Shown here piece after piece: positions 25,421-34,765 of a stretch of 64,000 nt of DNA. Source of the DNA: Actinomadura madurae (GTDB taxonomy: Bacteria > Actinomycetota > Actinomycetes > Streptosporangiales > Streptosporangiaceae). A program made the translations under genes and the position numbers. Location of the stretch: the NCBI RefSeq assembly GCF_900115095.1, contig NZ_FOVH01000006.1, positions 186,001 to 250,000 on the forward strand, given 5' to 3'. Under the pieces are notes generated by a model that saw nothing but the letters and a program-made list of their open reading frames with translations, had not been told where the DNA came from and did no database searches. Position 1 is the stretch's first letter, and each line of letters opens with the position of its first letter.

Positions 25421-26671
25421 ATGAGACTCCGCGCCCTCGCCGCCGTCGCGGCGCTGCTCGCCGCCACCGCCGCGTGCGGCGGCTCCTCGCAGGACGGCAA
25501 GGACCCGCACGCGCTGCGCATGACGATCTGGACCTCCAACGAGGCCCACCTGAAGCTGTTCAACGACATCGCCGCCGAATACAAGAAGACCCACCCCGAC
25601 ATCACCGAGATCAGGTTCGACCCGATCCCGGTCGAGTCCTACACCACCACTCTGACCACCCAGCTGGCCGGGGGGAACGCCCCCGACCTGGCCTGGATCC
25701 TGGAGAGCTCGGCACCCGACTTCGTGGCCTCCGGCGCGCTCGCCCCGCTCACGTCGAAGATCGAGAACAGCGCGGAGCTGGTGCCCTCCACCACCAAGCT
25801 GTGGCAGAAGGACGGCGAGCTGTACGCCTACCCGTTCTCCACCTCGCCGTTCGGCGTGTTCGTCAACACCGACGCGCTCGAGAAGGCCGGGCAGAAGTCC
25901 CCGCGCAAGCTGATCGAGTCGGGCGAGTGGACGTGGGAGAAGGTCGCGGCCGTCAACGCCGCCGTCGCCGCGAAGGGCGGCAACGGGCTCGTCATCCGCG
26001 ACTTCGACTACAAGAACTGGGACAACCTCGCCTCGGTCTGGACGGGCTGGGGCGCCCGTGCCTGGAGCGAGGACGGGAAGACCTGCGGGTTCAACAGCCC
26101 GGAGATGACCGAGGCGATGACCTTCCTGCACAAGGCGATCTTCACCGACAAGGCGGTGCCGGGCCCCGGCACCACGGTCGACTTCTTCGCCGGCGACGCC
26201 GCCATGACGATCACCCAGATCTCCCGCGCGTCGCTGCTGAAGGACGCGAAGTTCGGCTGGGACCTGGTCCCGCTGCCGTCCGGCCCGAAGGGGGAGTACT
26301 CCGTGATCGGCCAGGGCGGGCTCGGCGTGCTGAAGAAGTCCGGGAACGCCGCCGCGGCCGCCGACTTCCTCGCCTTCTTCACCAACCGGGCCAACTCGGC
26401 CAAGCTCGCCGCCTACTTCCCGCCGCCGCGCTCCTCGCAGCTCAACGCCGAGACCCTGGCCAAGAGCAACCCGCTGCTCAAGCGCGACCAGCTCGACAAG
26501 GTCGTCGTGGCGGGGATCGGCAAGGGCGTCGTCAAGCCGAGCCACACCGGGCAGGCGGAGCTGGCGCAGACCGTCCGGGCGGAGCTCGACCCGCTGTGGA
26601 GGCCCGGCGCGGACGTGCGGCCGGTGCTCGACGGTGTCTGCGCGAAGATCCAGCCGCTGCTGGGATCGTGA
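25421..26671 (+). CDS. Sugar ABC transporter substrate-binding lipoprotein
   Basis: A 416-residue family-1 extracellular binding protein. The signal peptide ends in the lipobox ATAAC (Cys19), so it is lipid-anchored outside the membrane. The mature part shows the usual SBP_bac_1 pattern: MTIWTSNEAHLKLFNDI, NAPDLAWILESS and GDAAMTITQISR. It captures the oligosaccharide and hands it to the two permeases downstream; its stop overlaps the first permease start (TGATG). Confidence 0.92.
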   Translation: MRLRALAAVAALLAATAACGGSSQDGKDPHALRMTIWTSNEAHLKLFNDIAAEYKKTHPDITEIRFDPIPVESYTTTLTTQLAGGNAPDLAWILESSAPDFVASGALAPLTSKIENSAELVPSTTKLWQKDGELYAYPFSTSPFGVFVNTDALEKAGQKSPRKLIESGEWTWEKVAAVNAAVAAKGGNGLVIRDFDYKNWDNLASVWTGWGARAWSEDGKTCGFNSPEMTEAMTFLHKAIFTDKAVPGPGTTVDFFAGDAAMTITQISRASLLKDAKFGWDLVPLPSGPKGEYSVIGQGGLGVLKKSGNAAAAADFLAFFTNRANSAKLAAYFPPPRSSQLNAETLAKSNPLLKRDQLDKVVVAGIGKGVVKPSHTGQAELAQTVRAELDPLWRPGADVRPVLDGVCAKIQPLLGS

Positions 26672-27612
26672 TGGTCGCGACCCGGCCGCGGACCCGGGAG
26701 GCGGCGGCCGAGGCCGCCCCCGGGGGCTCCTTCTGGACGATCAGGCGCCGCGACAACCTGGTCGGCTACCTGATGGCCGCGCCCCAGCTCGTCGGCACGG
26801 CGCTGTTCGTGCTCGTGCCGCTCGGGCTGGTGTTCTGGTACAGCCTCCACGAGTGGAACGTGCTGGCCGGGACGTTCGAGTTCACCGGCGGCGAGAACTA
26901 CCGCAAGCTCGCGGCGGACCCGTCGCTGCGGTCGGTGCTCGGCGCGACCGCGCTGTTCTCGGCCGGGCTCGTCGCGCTCAACCTGACGCTCGCGCTGGCG
27001 CTGGCCGTCCTGCTCAACCAGCGGCTGCGCGGGACCGTTCTCTTCCGGACCCTGTTCTTCTCACCGGTCGTGGTCTCGCTGGTCGCCTGGACGATCGTCT
27101 GGCAGTTCCTGCTCCAGTCCAACGGCGGGGTCAACGGGCTGCTCGACTCGGTCGGGGTGACCGGGCCGAACTGGCTGCGCGGCGGGTCGACCGCGATGGC
27201 GTCGGTCGTGGTCGTCCAGGTGCTGAAGAACGTGGGGCTGAACATGGTGCTGTTCCTCGCGGCCCTCCAGGGCGTCCCGCGGCAGCTGTACGAGGCCGCC
27301 GCGCTGGACGGGGCCGGCGCGTGGACCCGGTTCCGGCGGATCACGCTGCCGCTGATCAGCCCGACCGTCCTGCTGACCTCGATCATCACGATCGTGGGGT
27401 CGCTGCAGGTGTTCGCGCAGATCGCGGTGCTCACCCAGGGCGGTCCGGGGACGTCGACGACCGTGCTCGTCTACTACCTGTACCAGCAGGCCTTCCAGTT
27501 CCACCACTTCGGGTACGGGGCCACCCTGTCGGTCCTGCTGTTCGCGATCGTCGCCGCGCTGACCCTCCTGCAGTGGCGGATGCGGCGGAAGTGGGTCTTC
27601 CATGAGTCCTAG
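26671..27612 (+). CDS. Sugar ABC transporter permease 1 (MalF-type)
   Basis: A 313-residue MalF-like membrane protein with six helices and the EAA loop EAAALDGAGAWTRFRRITLPLISP near 212-235. ATG 26671 overlaps the binding-protein stop by one base; GTG 26668, one codon earlier, is an alternative. It overlaps permease 2 by 11 bases. No ATP-binding gene is in the operon, so a shared MsiK-type ATPase elsewhere is expected. Confidence 0.93.
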   Translation: MVATRPRTREAAAEAAPGGSFWTIRRRDNLVGYLMAAPQLVGTALFVLVPLGLVFWYSLHEWNVLAGTFEFTGGENYRKLAADPSLRSVLGATALFSAGLVALNLTLALALAVLLNQRLRGTVLFRTLFFSPVVVSLVAWTIVWQFLLQSNGGVNGLLDSVGVTGPNWLRGGSTAMASVVVVQVLKNVGLNMVLFLAALQGVPRQLYEAAALDGAGAWTRFRRITLPLISPTVLLTSIITIVGSLQVFAQIAVLTQGGPGTSTTVLVYYLYQQAFQFHHFGYGATLSVLLFAIVAALTLLQWRMRRKWVFHES

Positions 27613-28432
27613 AACGAGACTGTCCCTGTACGGGCTGATGTGCCTGCTGTGCGTGCCGTTCGTCTTCCCGACCTGGTGGATGGTCACCGCCTCGTTCCAG
27701 CCGGCCGCGGAGGTGTTCGCGTTCCCCTCGTCGCTGCTGCCCGGCCGGTTCGACCTCACCGCGTACCGGCAGGCGTCGGAGCTCCAGCCGTTCGCCCGGC
27801 AGTACTTCAACAGCCTGTACATCGCGCTGGTCGTCACGGCGGGGACGATGGCCGTGTCGTCGATGGCCGGATACGCCTTCGCGCGGATCCGCTTCCCTGG
27901 GCAGAACGTCCTGTTCGTGGTGGTCCTGACCGGGCTGCTGATCCCGAGCGAGGTGACGATCGTCCCGCTGTTCCAGATGTTCCAGAAGGCGGGGATGGTC
28001 GACACGCACTGGCCGCTGATCCTCGTGCCGGTGCTGGGGGCCCCGAGCGTGCTGGCGACCTTCATCATGCGGCAGTTCTTCGTCAGCCTGCCCGACGAGC
28101 TGGAGGACGCCGCCCGGGTGGACGGCCTCGGCCGCTTCGGGACCTTCCACCGGGTCGCGCTGCCCCTGGCCAGGCCCGCCCTCGGCGCTGTGGCGATCTT
28201 CACCTTCCTGCACTCCTGGAACCTCTACCTGGAGCCCGTGGTGTTCCTGTCCTCGAAGGACATGTTCACCCTGCCGCAGGCGCTCACCCAGTTCGTGGAC
28301 GCCTACGGCGGGCCGATGTGGAACGTCCAGCTGGCCGCGGCGACGATGTCGACCCTGCCGATCCTGGTGGTGTTCGTCCTGGCTCAGCGCCAGTTCATCG
28401 AGGGCCTGGCCCATTCGGGCCTGAAGGGCTGA
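27602..28432 (+). CDS. Sugar ABC transporter permease 2 (MalG-type)
   Basis: A 276-residue MalG-like permease with six helices and the EAA motif EDAARVDGLGRFGTFHRVALPLARP near 169-193. It is the last gene of the LacI-controlled operon, overlapping permease 1 by 11 bases and followed by a hairpin at 28476-28505. With permease 1 it forms the translocation pore. Confidence 0.93.
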   Translation: MSPRTRLSLYGLMCLLCVPFVFPTWWMVTASFQPAAEVFAFPSSLLPGRFDLTAYRQASELQPFARQYFNSLYIALVVTAGTMAVSSMAGYAFARIRFPGQNVLFVVVLTGLLIPSEVTIVPLFQMFQKAGMVDTHWPLILVPVLGAPSVLATFIMRQFFVSLPDELEDAARVDGLGRFGTFHRVALPLARPALGAVAIFTFLHSWNLYLEPVVFLSSKDMFTLPQALTQFVDAYGGPMWNVQLAAATMSTLPILVVFVLAQRQFIEGLAHSGLKG

Positions 28433-28475
28433 GCCGCCGGACGGCGAACGCGAGAGCGGTCAGCCGCCGCGGGCG

Positions 28476-28505
28476 GTGGCCGGGCTGGTCCACAGGCCCG
28501 GCCAC
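28476..28505 (+). terminator. Terminator hairpin of the sugar-transport operon
   Basis: A 10-bp perfect inverted repeat (GTGGCCGGGC at 28476-28485, complement at 28496-28505) with a 10-base loop, 44 bases after the permease stop and between convergent genes. Confidence 0.65.
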
Positions 28506-28588
28506 GCGTCGCGCTCCAGACGGGTGGGAGCGTTTGCGGTCATAACTCGTGGGACGGCACGGGGAGGGGTGTGTTCGTTCACGCATGT

Positions 28589-29560
28589 TCACAGGTATTG
28601 ACCGAGGTGGGGGCGTAGGCGGTCCAGCGCCTTGGCGGGGTGGGGCTCGGCGGCGAGGGCGGCCATGAGCAGGAGCCGGGCCTTGGGGGCGTTGAGGGAC
28701 CCGGCGAACACCGCGCCGGCCTTGGCGAGGTCGGCGCCGCCGCCGGCCCCGTACACCGGGGTCGCCGGTCCCTGAGCGCAGCGCGAGGTGACGAGCACCG
28801 CGATCCCCTCGCGGAGGCAGGTCTCCAGCTCGCGCAGTACGCCCGGGGTGGGATTGCCCGTGCCGAGGGCCTGGACGACCAGACCGCGGGCGCCCGCGGC
28901 CCGGCAGGCGGCGATCTGCACGCCGTCGGCGTCCAGGAACACCGGGACGATGTCCACGCGGGCCTCCAGGTCGCCCAGTTCGGTGAGCCGGAAACCGTCC
29001 GGCCGGGCCGGCGGACGGCGGACGTCCACGTGGGTTCCCCGTACCAGGCCGACCGGGCCCTGCCCCGGCGAGGCGAACGCCTCCAGCGCGAGCGTGTGGG
29101 CCTTCGTCGCGTACCGGGCGGCATGGATCTGCCCGCCCATGGTGATCACAGCGCCCATGCCGCGGGCCCGTGGATCGGCGGCGACGCGCAGGGCGTCGGC
29201 GAGGTTGCGGGGGCCGTCGGCGTCCGGCGCGGACGCGTGCCGCTGGGCGCCGGTGAGCACCACCGTGGACGCCGGCGGGAGGACGAGGTCGAGCAGGTAG
29301 GCCGTCTCCTCCATGGTGTCGGTGCCGTGGGTGACCACGACGCCCTCCACGGCGGGGTCTTCCAGCTCCGCCAGGATCCGCCGGGCGAGGCGGAGGACGT
29401 CCGCGCGGGTGAGGTTGAAGCTGTGCGCCAGCATCACCTCGTGGACCCGGACCGCCTGGCCGGGGACGAGCTCCGCGCCGTGGACGGCCACCCGGACATC
29501 GCCGTCCGGGGAGGGCAGGGAGGCGATGGTGCCACCGGTGGTCAGGACGCTGACGCTCAT
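28589..29560 (-). CDS. L-asparaginase-family amidohydrolase
   Basis: A 323-residue asparaginase-fold enzyme with both catalytic threonine motifs: TTGGTIAS (about residues 7-14) and VVTHGTDTMEETAYLL (about 73-88). No signal peptide, so cytoplasmic. It starts at the TGATG junction with the NCS1 symporter and is coupled to it. The neighbours (a heterocycle-type symporter, PucR, NodB hydrolase, OYE) suggest the substrate may be a half-amide from a ring-opened imide or a related amino-acid amide rather than only asparagine. That is inference; family membership is firm. Confidence 0.9.
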   Translation of the reverse strand: MSVSVLTTGGTIASLPSPDGDVRVAVHGAELVPGQAVRVHEVMLAHSFNLTRADVLRLARRILAELEDPAVEGVVVTHGTDTMEETAYLLDLVLPPASTVVLTGAQRHASAPDADGPRNLADALRVAADPRARGMGAVITMGGQIHAARYATKAHTLALEAFASPGQGPVGLVRGTHVDVRRPPARPDGFRLTELGDLEARVDIVPVFLDADGVQIAACRAAGARGLVVQALGTGNPTPGVLRELETCLREGIAVLVTSRCAQGPATPVYGAGGGADLAKAGAVFAGSLNAPKARLLLMAALAAEPHPAKALDRLRPHLGQYL

Positions 29561-30984
29561 CAGGAGACCCTCTCGGCCGACACCGCGGCGTGCGCCGCCC
29601 GCCCGCGGGCACCGCGGGCCAGTGCGAAGTAGAGCCCGCCCGCGACCAGGCCGCCCGACAGCCAGGAGAAGTCGGTGTCGCCCAGCGTCCGCGCGATCGG
29701 CCCCTGCAGCGCCGGGACCGTGCCGAACTGCCACGCCCAGCCCGCCAGCAGCCCGGCCGCCAGGCTGACCATCGCCCTGCCGTTGACGCCGCCGTCCCGG
29801 TAGAGGGCCGCGACGTCGATCCGGCCGCGCCGGAGGACGAAGAAGTCGACGAGCACGATCGCCGCCCACGGACTGATCCAGACCAGGATGGACACCATCC
29901 AGTGGTCGAACGCCCGCGCGAAGCTGTCGGCCTGCACGAACACCGCCAGCACGGCCGAGGCCACGATCCCGGCCACCAGGGTCAGCTTCCACCGGGCGAT
30001 CCGGATGCCGACCGACAGCGCGGCGAGCGAGCACGAGTACAGGTTCAGGATGTTGGTCGCCACCGGCCCGTGCATGATCAGCAGCAGGATCGGCACCGCC
30101 ATGATCCCGAAGGACTCCGCCACCAGGCTGGAGGGGTCGGTGCCGCCGCCCGCGCTGGCCAGGCAGGCGCCCAGCGCGGCGAGCCACACGGTCGGGACGT
30201 ACATGCCGAGCGCGGTGGACCAGAACACCGACCGGTCCGGGGCCGTGGTCCGCACGAAGCGGCTGTAGTCGGCCGAGTAGGGCAGCCAGCTGATGCCCCA
30301 GCCGATGCCGATGGCGGTGAGCAGCTGGGTGACCGCGGTGAACTTGTCGGCGGACGTGGTCGCGGTGCCGGCCGTCCAGTTCGGCTCCGCCTGCGCCAGC
30401 GCCAGCCCGGTCATGATCAGCATGACGACGACGGTGGCCGGGACGGTGTACTTCTCGAACGTGCGGATGGCGTAGAACCCGTACAGGGCCAGGACCAGCT
30501 GGGCGGCCATGATCAGTCCGGCGACCAGGTACCTCGTGCCGGTGCCGCCGTGCACGCCCAGCCGGGCGAGGATCGCGATCACCAGGTCGAGGACCACCCA
30601 GGTGTTGACCCCGACCCATCCCATGGTGAGCAGCCCCTGGATCAGGCCGGGGACGATCGCGCCGCGCCGGCCGAAGGGCCCGCGCCCGAGGACCATCTGG
30701 TTCACGCCGGTGCGGTGGCCGATGACGTTGAACAGACCGAAGATCGCGCAGCCCACCAGGTTGCCGAGCGCGACGACCGCCAGGGTCTCGACGAGGCTCA
30801 GCCCGAGGGTGACGCCGAGGGCGCCGAGCACCCAGTTGATCGGCGCGATGTTGGCGCCGCACCAGATCCAGAACTGCTGCCAGGGCGTGGAGTCCCGGGA
30901 TCCGGCCGGAATGGGCTCGATGCCGTGCTCGTCGAAGCGCACCGGCTCAGGCCGGTCCGCGTGCGCGGGGTCGTTGATGGACAT
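29560..30984 (-). CDS. NCS1-family nucleobase/heterocycle cation symporter
   Basis: A 474-residue transporter with about 12 membrane helices and NCS1 features: the cytoplasmic lead-in GIEPIPAGSRDSTPWQQFWIWCGANIAP, GWGISWLPYSADYSRF (about 249) and WAAIVLVDFFVLRRG (about 403). Known members import purines, cytosine, hydantoin, allantoin or related rings. ATG 30984 has GGAGGAACC directly upstream, so the longer frame to 31059 is not used. It is first in a two-gene operon with the asparaginase-like enzyme and diverges from the PucR gene; the gap holds two inverted repeats, one shared with the DUF1989 operon. Confidence 0.93.
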   Translation of the reverse strand: MSINDPAHADRPEPVRFDEHGIEPIPAGSRDSTPWQQFWIWCGANIAPINWVLGALGVTLGLSLVETLAVVALGNLVGCAIFGLFNVIGHRTGVNQMVLGRGPFGRRGAIVPGLIQGLLTMGWVGVNTWVVLDLVIAILARLGVHGGTGTRYLVAGLIMAAQLVLALYGFYAIRTFEKYTVPATVVVMLIMTGLALAQAEPNWTAGTATTSADKFTAVTQLLTAIGIGWGISWLPYSADYSRFVRTTAPDRSVFWSTALGMYVPTVWLAALGACLASAGGGTDPSSLVAESFGIMAVPILLLIMHGPVATNILNLYSCSLAALSVGIRIARWKLTLVAGIVASAVLAVFVQADSFARAFDHWMVSILVWISPWAAIVLVDFFVLRRGRIDVAALYRDGGVNGRAMVSLAAGLLAGWAWQFGTVPALQGPIARTLGDTDFSWLSGGLVAGGLYFALARGARGRAAHAAVSAERVS

Positions 30985-31040
30985 GGTTCCTCCGTCCGTG
31001 ACGTACCGCACACGAAAGCACCGCTGCACCTCGGCCAGAA

Positions 31041-31067
31041 GTAGAGGAAGCTCTACCATCAGATGGT
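31041..31067. promoter_or_regulatory. Twin inverted repeats between NCS1 and PucR genes (candidate PucR operator)
   Basis: GTAGAG-gaag-CTCTAC at 31041-31056 is a perfect inverted repeat, directly followed by ACCATC-A-GATGGT at 31055-31067, also perfect. The core TAGAG-N4-CTCTA recurs at 35397-35410 before the DUF1989 operon. A -10-like TAGATT at 31077-31082 lies six bases before the PucR GTG. Confidence 0.7.
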
Positions 31068-31088
31068 TTCACTGGATAGATTCACAGG

Positions 31089-32645
31089 GTGTTCACGCTG
31101 AATTCCCTGCTGGACGATGAGTCCCTCCAGCTTCGGGTTCTTGTTCCGGGCCCGCCGGGGGCACTGGAGGAGCAGGTCGCCTGGGTCCACAACACCGAGC
31201 TGCCCGACCCCTCGGGCTACGTCCGCCGGCGCGAGCTGGTGCTGACCAACGGCCTGTGGGGCGACCGGATCGCGGCCGCCGGGTTCGTCGCCAACGTCCG
31301 GCGGGCGCGGGCGGCGGGCATCGTGTTCGGCCTGCGCCCGGAGCGGCGCACCACGCCGGGCGAGCTGGTCGACGCCTGCCGGGACGCCGGCGTGCCGCTG
31401 CTGGAGATCTCGACGGAGGTGCCGTTCACCGCGATCTCGGAGGCGGTGGCCACGCGCTACGCCGAGGAGCGCCAGGGCGCGCTGGTCGGGATGGTCCGCC
31501 GCGGCGACGCGCTGGCCACGGCGATCTCCCGGGGCGCGGGCGCCTCCGGGGTGCTGCGGATCCTGCGCCGCGACCACGAGCTGCCGCTCGCGGTCATCGA
31601 CCGGATGGGGCGCCTCCTCGCCTCGGCCGGGGCGGAGCTGAGCGCCGAGCAGCTCCACACGGTGGCCACCGGCCTGACGCGCCGCCCCCCGCCCCTGGAG
31701 CTTGACCTGGGCCCCGCCGGGCGGGCGGCGCTGTACCTGGTCGGCGCCGTCGGCGACGTGGACGCGGCGCTGATCTGCCTGCGTCCGGTGAGCGCCCTGA
31801 CCCGCACCGAGCAGGACGCGCTGGACCAGGCGGCCCGCTTCCTCAGCCTGGAGGTCGCCAAGCAGCAGGCCGTGCAGGCGATCGAGCTGCGGTTCGCCAG
31901 CGAGCTGCTGGAGATGGTGCTGTCGGGCGGCAGCCGCGCCGCCGAGGTCCCCGGCAGGCTGCGCGCGTTCGGCGTCGATCCCGAGGGGCCGCTCGCGGTG
32001 TGGACGACCGCGTTCGCGGGAGCGGAACCGACCGTCCCCGGGCTCGCGGAGGTGGTCGGCGAGTTCTTCGTCTCCGCCGGGATCCCGGTGGTGGTCGCGG
32101 CCGGTTCGCAGGACGTGGTGACGGTCCTGTCGTGGCGGCACGACGAGGGCGAGGCGGCGCCCCTCGCCCGGCGGCTCGCCGCCGCCGTGGCCGGCCGGTT
32201 CCCGGGTCACCGCCCGGTCGTGGGCCTCGGGGGAACCGGCCGGGGACCCGCGGGGCTGCGCGAACCCCTCGTCCGGTCGCGCGAGGTCTGCAGGGCGCTG
32301 CGGCACGCCGGCGGCGGGCCCGGCGTCCGGTCCTTCGCCGAGCTCGGCACCCACCGGCTGCTGCTCGGCATGCAGGACGCGGACACCCTGCGGACCCTGG
32401 CCGACGGCGTGCTCGCACCGATCCGCGAGCGCGACGCCAGGCGCGGCGGCGAGCTGGAGGCCACGCTGCGCGCCTTCCTGGACCACGACGGCCACTGGCA
32501 GGCCACCGCCGCCGCGCTGAGGATCCACGTCAACACGCTGCGCAACCGGCTGGCCAAGATCACCGAGTTGACCGGCCGCGACACCGCCCGCACCGCCGAC
32601 CGCGTCGACCTCTTCCTCGCCCTGCAGGCCGCCGACATGGTCTGA
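31089..32645 (+). CDS. PucR-family transcriptional regulator
   Basis: A 518-residue regulator with the PucR plan: N-terminal PucR domain (about 5-125, LVLTNGLWGDRIAAAGFVANV), a central GGDEF-like region and a C-terminal helix-turn-helix (about 465-515, HWQATAAALRIHVNTLRNRLAKI). PucR-type proteins control catabolism of purines and other nitrogen compounds. GTG 31089 is preceded by TAGATT six bases upstream, suggesting a leaderless mRNA. It diverges from the NCS1 symporter and converges on the NodB gene; matching palindromes upstream of both neighbouring operons make it their likely regulator. Confidence 0.9.
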   Translation: MFTLNSLLDDESLQLRVLVPGPPGALEEQVAWVHNTELPDPSGYVRRRELVLTNGLWGDRIAAAGFVANVRRARAAGIVFGLRPERRTTPGELVDACRDAGVPLLEISTEVPFTAISEAVATRYAEERQGALVGMVRRGDALATAISRGAGASGVLRILRRDHELPLAVIDRMGRLLASAGAELSAEQLHTVATGLTRRPPPLELDLGPAGRAALYLVGAVGDVDAALICLRPVSALTRTEQDALDQAARFLSLEVAKQQAVQAIELRFASELLEMVLSGGSRAAEVPGRLRAFGVDPEGPLAVWTTAFAGAEPTVPGLAEVVGEFFVSAGIPVVVAAGSQDVVTVLSWRHDEGEAAPLARRLAAAVAGRFPGHRPVVGLGGTGRGPAGLREPLVRSREVCRALRHAGGGPGVRSFAELGTHRLLLGMQDADTLRTLADGVLAPIRERDARRGGELEATLRAFLDHDGHWQATAAALRIHVNTLRNRLAKITELTGRDTARTADRVDLFLALQAADMV

Positions 32646-32685
32646 GCCTCACGCCGGGGCGGCACGGCCGGGGCGGCACGGCCGG

Positions 32686-33552
32686 TCAGTGCGGGTAGAC
32701 GTCCGCGTCCACCTGGGGCGGGCGGTGCGGGCGCCGCCCGACCCCGGGGTCGGCGAGCGCCGCCTCCGCCACGTCCCTGCAGCGGGCGAAGCTCACGTCG
32801 CCGCACTCGCGCGCGTACTCGATGAACTGCCGCAGCGCCAGCGCCCGCCCCGGACGCCCGGACAGGAACGGGTGCACGCACAGGTTGAACAGGCACCGGT
32901 AGTGCCGCATGCCGTCGAGCTCGGCACGCCACAGTTCCAGCACCTTGCGCGGTGACTCGATGACCGACCCCACGTCGGGCTCGGGCAGGAAGGCGTACTG
33001 CTCCCAGTCGTCCAGCGACCAGTGCACCGGCAGCTCGACGATCTCGCCGGCGGCGGCGCTCACCCGGTACGGCCGGTCATCGCCCATCAGGGACGAGTCG
33101 TAGCGCAGCCCGTACTCGGCCACCAGCTCCGTCGTCAGCCAGGACGCCTCCCACAGCGCCGCCCGGTGCCCGGTGATCTCGATCCCCTGCTCGCCGAACA
33201 CCTCCAGAGCGCGCACGAAATCCGCGCGCTCCTCCTCCGGGGTCATCGACGCGGCCGGCCGGTGGGCGTAGGAGTGGTGCGCCACCTCGTGGCCGCGCTC
33301 GACGATCGAGGCGGCGAGCCCGGGCCGCCGCTCGGCCACCCAGCCCGGCACGAAGAAGGTCGCCGGCACCTCCATCTCGTCCAGCAGGCCGAGGATGCGG
33401 GGCAGCCCGACGTCCGGCCCGTAGGCCTGGTGCGACATGGTGCCCGCGTGCGAGGCGTACCGGCCGCCCCGGGCGAGGACCGGGGTCTCGGCGTCCACGT
33501 CGAAGCCCAGCGTCACGACCGCGGCCGCCCCGCCGTGCCAGCCAGCGCTCAT
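32686..33552 (-). CDS. NodB/PuuE-type polysaccharide deacetylase-fold hydrolase (possible cyclic amide hydrolase)
   Basis: A 288-residue protein of the polysaccharide deacetylase superfamily: metal Asp-x-Asp in FDVDAETP (about 18-20), HxxxH-type HHSYAHRP (about 91-98) and the C-terminal VHPFLSG. No signal peptide, so it is not a secreted deacetylase; the cytoplasmic branch of this superfamily includes PuuE allantoinase and imidases that open cyclic amides. It is the last gene of the DUF1989-OYE-NodB unit, 33 bases after OYE. In this context ring opening of an imide or hydantoin-like compound is my best guess. Confidence 0.8.
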   Translation of the reverse strand: MSAGWHGGAAAVVTLGFDVDAETPVLARGGRYASHAGTMSHQAYGPDVGLPRILGLLDEMEVPATFFVPGWVAERRPGLAASIVERGHEVAHHSYAHRPAASMTPEEERADFVRALEVFGEQGIEITGHRAALWEASWLTTELVAEYGLRYDSSLMGDDRPYRVSAAAGEIVELPVHWSLDDWEQYAFLPEPDVGSVIESPRKVLELWRAELDGMRHYRCLFNLCVHPFLSGRPGRALALRQFIEYARECGDVSFARCRDVAEAALADPGVGRRPHRPPQVDADVYPH

Positions 33553-33585
33553 GTCCCGGCCCCTCCCGTCGTCCCGCCCGCCGCC

Positions 33586-34716
33586 TCAGGCCTCCGCACC
33601 GGCCGCCAGCCGCCAGCGCCGGACGTTGTCCAGGGTGACCATCGGCGACAGCATCCCATGGTCGAAGCGCTCCGGCGCCTTCCCCGCCGCCAGGCGCCGC
33701 GGCAGGTCGGGGTGGACGAGGGCGCCCCTGGCCACCGAGACGAAGTCGGCGTGGCCGTCCCCCAGGACCTGCGCGGACAGCGCGGCGTCCTGCATCCCGC
33801 CGTTGGCGATCACCGGCAGGCCGCTCACCCGGCGGGCCAGCCCGGTGATGGTGAGCCCGCCGGCCAGCCGCGCGGTGTCGAGCCAGTTCCGCCCCTCGCT
33901 GGCGATGTGGAGGTAGGTCGCGCCCGCCTCGGCCAGCGCGGCGAAGATCACTTCCGCGTCGTGGGAGCCGCCGGGCCAGCGGTACTGGAAGTCGTTCACC
34001 TTGGTCTGCGAGAGCCTGACACCGACGCACCGGTCCGGTCCCACCTCGGCGCGGATCGCCGCGACGACCTCCGCCGTGAGCCGCACCCGGTTCGCGACCG
34101 GCCCGCCGTAGGAGTCCTCCCGCAGGTTGGTGTAGTCGGTGAGGAACTGGTCCAGCAGGTAGCCGTTCGCGGCGTGGACCTCCACCCCGTGGAAACCGGC
34201 CCGCTCGGCGTTCACCGCGGAGGCGACGAACCCCTCGACGGCCTCCTTGATGTCGGCGGAGCCCATCTCCCTGGGCGCCGGCCAGGGGCCGTGCCCGCCG
34301 TACTCGGGCATCTTGACCCCCTTCGGCACCACGGCGGACGGCCCCGCGGTCTCGTCGCGGTAGGGGTTGCCCTGCGACAGCGCGCCCGCGTGCATCAGCT
34401 GGGCGACGATGGACCCGCCGGCCTCCCGCACCCCCGTGGTGACGTCGCGCCAGGCGGCCGCGTGCCGCTCCGACACCAGACCGGGCTGGTTGAGGTAGCC
34501 CTGGCTGTAGACGGCGTCGGTGTAGATCCCCTCGGTCACGACGAGCCCGAAGCCGCCGCGGGCGAACTCGCCGTAGTACTCGGCCATCTCGGGCGTCGGT
34601 GTGCCGTCCGGCGCGGCCGACACCCGTGTCATCGGCGCCACGACCAGCCGGTTGGCCGTCCGCAGGTCGCCGACGCTTCCCGGCTCCAGCGCCGGATGCG
34701 TTGCCGTGGTGCTCAT
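33586..34716 (-). CDS. Old-yellow-enzyme-type NADH:flavin oxidoreductase
   Basis: A 376-residue FMN enzyme of the OYE family: QLMHAG (about 98), HAANGYLLDQF with the substrate-binding His/Asn pair (about 173-183), DSYGG (about 192) and VSVARGALVHPDLP (about 338). OYEs reduce activated C=C bonds such as those in maleimide or enones. ATG 34716 has AAGGAGACGAAGG upstream. It lies between the DUF1989 gene (49-base gap) and the NodB gene in one leftward unit. In an imide pathway it could reduce a maleimide-like ring before hydrolysis. Confidence 0.88.
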   Translation of the reverse strand: MSTTATHPALEPGSVGDLRTANRLVVAPMTRVSAAPDGTPTPEMAEYYGEFARGGFGLVVTEGIYTDAVYSQGYLNQPGLVSERHAAAWRDVTTGVREAGGSIVAQLMHAGALSQGNPYRDETAGPSAVVPKGVKMPEYGGHGPWPAPREMGSADIKEAVEGFVASAVNAERAGFHGVEVHAANGYLLDQFLTDYTNLREDSYGGPVANRVRLTAEVVAAIRAEVGPDRCVGVRLSQTKVNDFQYRWPGGSHDAEVIFAALAEAGATYLHIASEGRNWLDTARLAGGLTITGLARRVSGLPVIANGGMQDAALSAQVLGDGHADFVSVARGALVHPDLPRRLAAGKAPERFDHGMLSPMVTLDNVRRWRLAAGAEA

Positions 34717-34765
34717 CCTTCGTCTCCTTGCTCGTGGGTGGTCCGGGGTCCGCCTGGGGCCCCGT

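Noticed and set aside
24664..26670. Long open frame fused upstream of sugar permease 1
   Set aside because: It overlaps the FAD oxidoreductase and binding protein in another frame and has Arg/Pro-rich content; the permease starts at ATG 26671.
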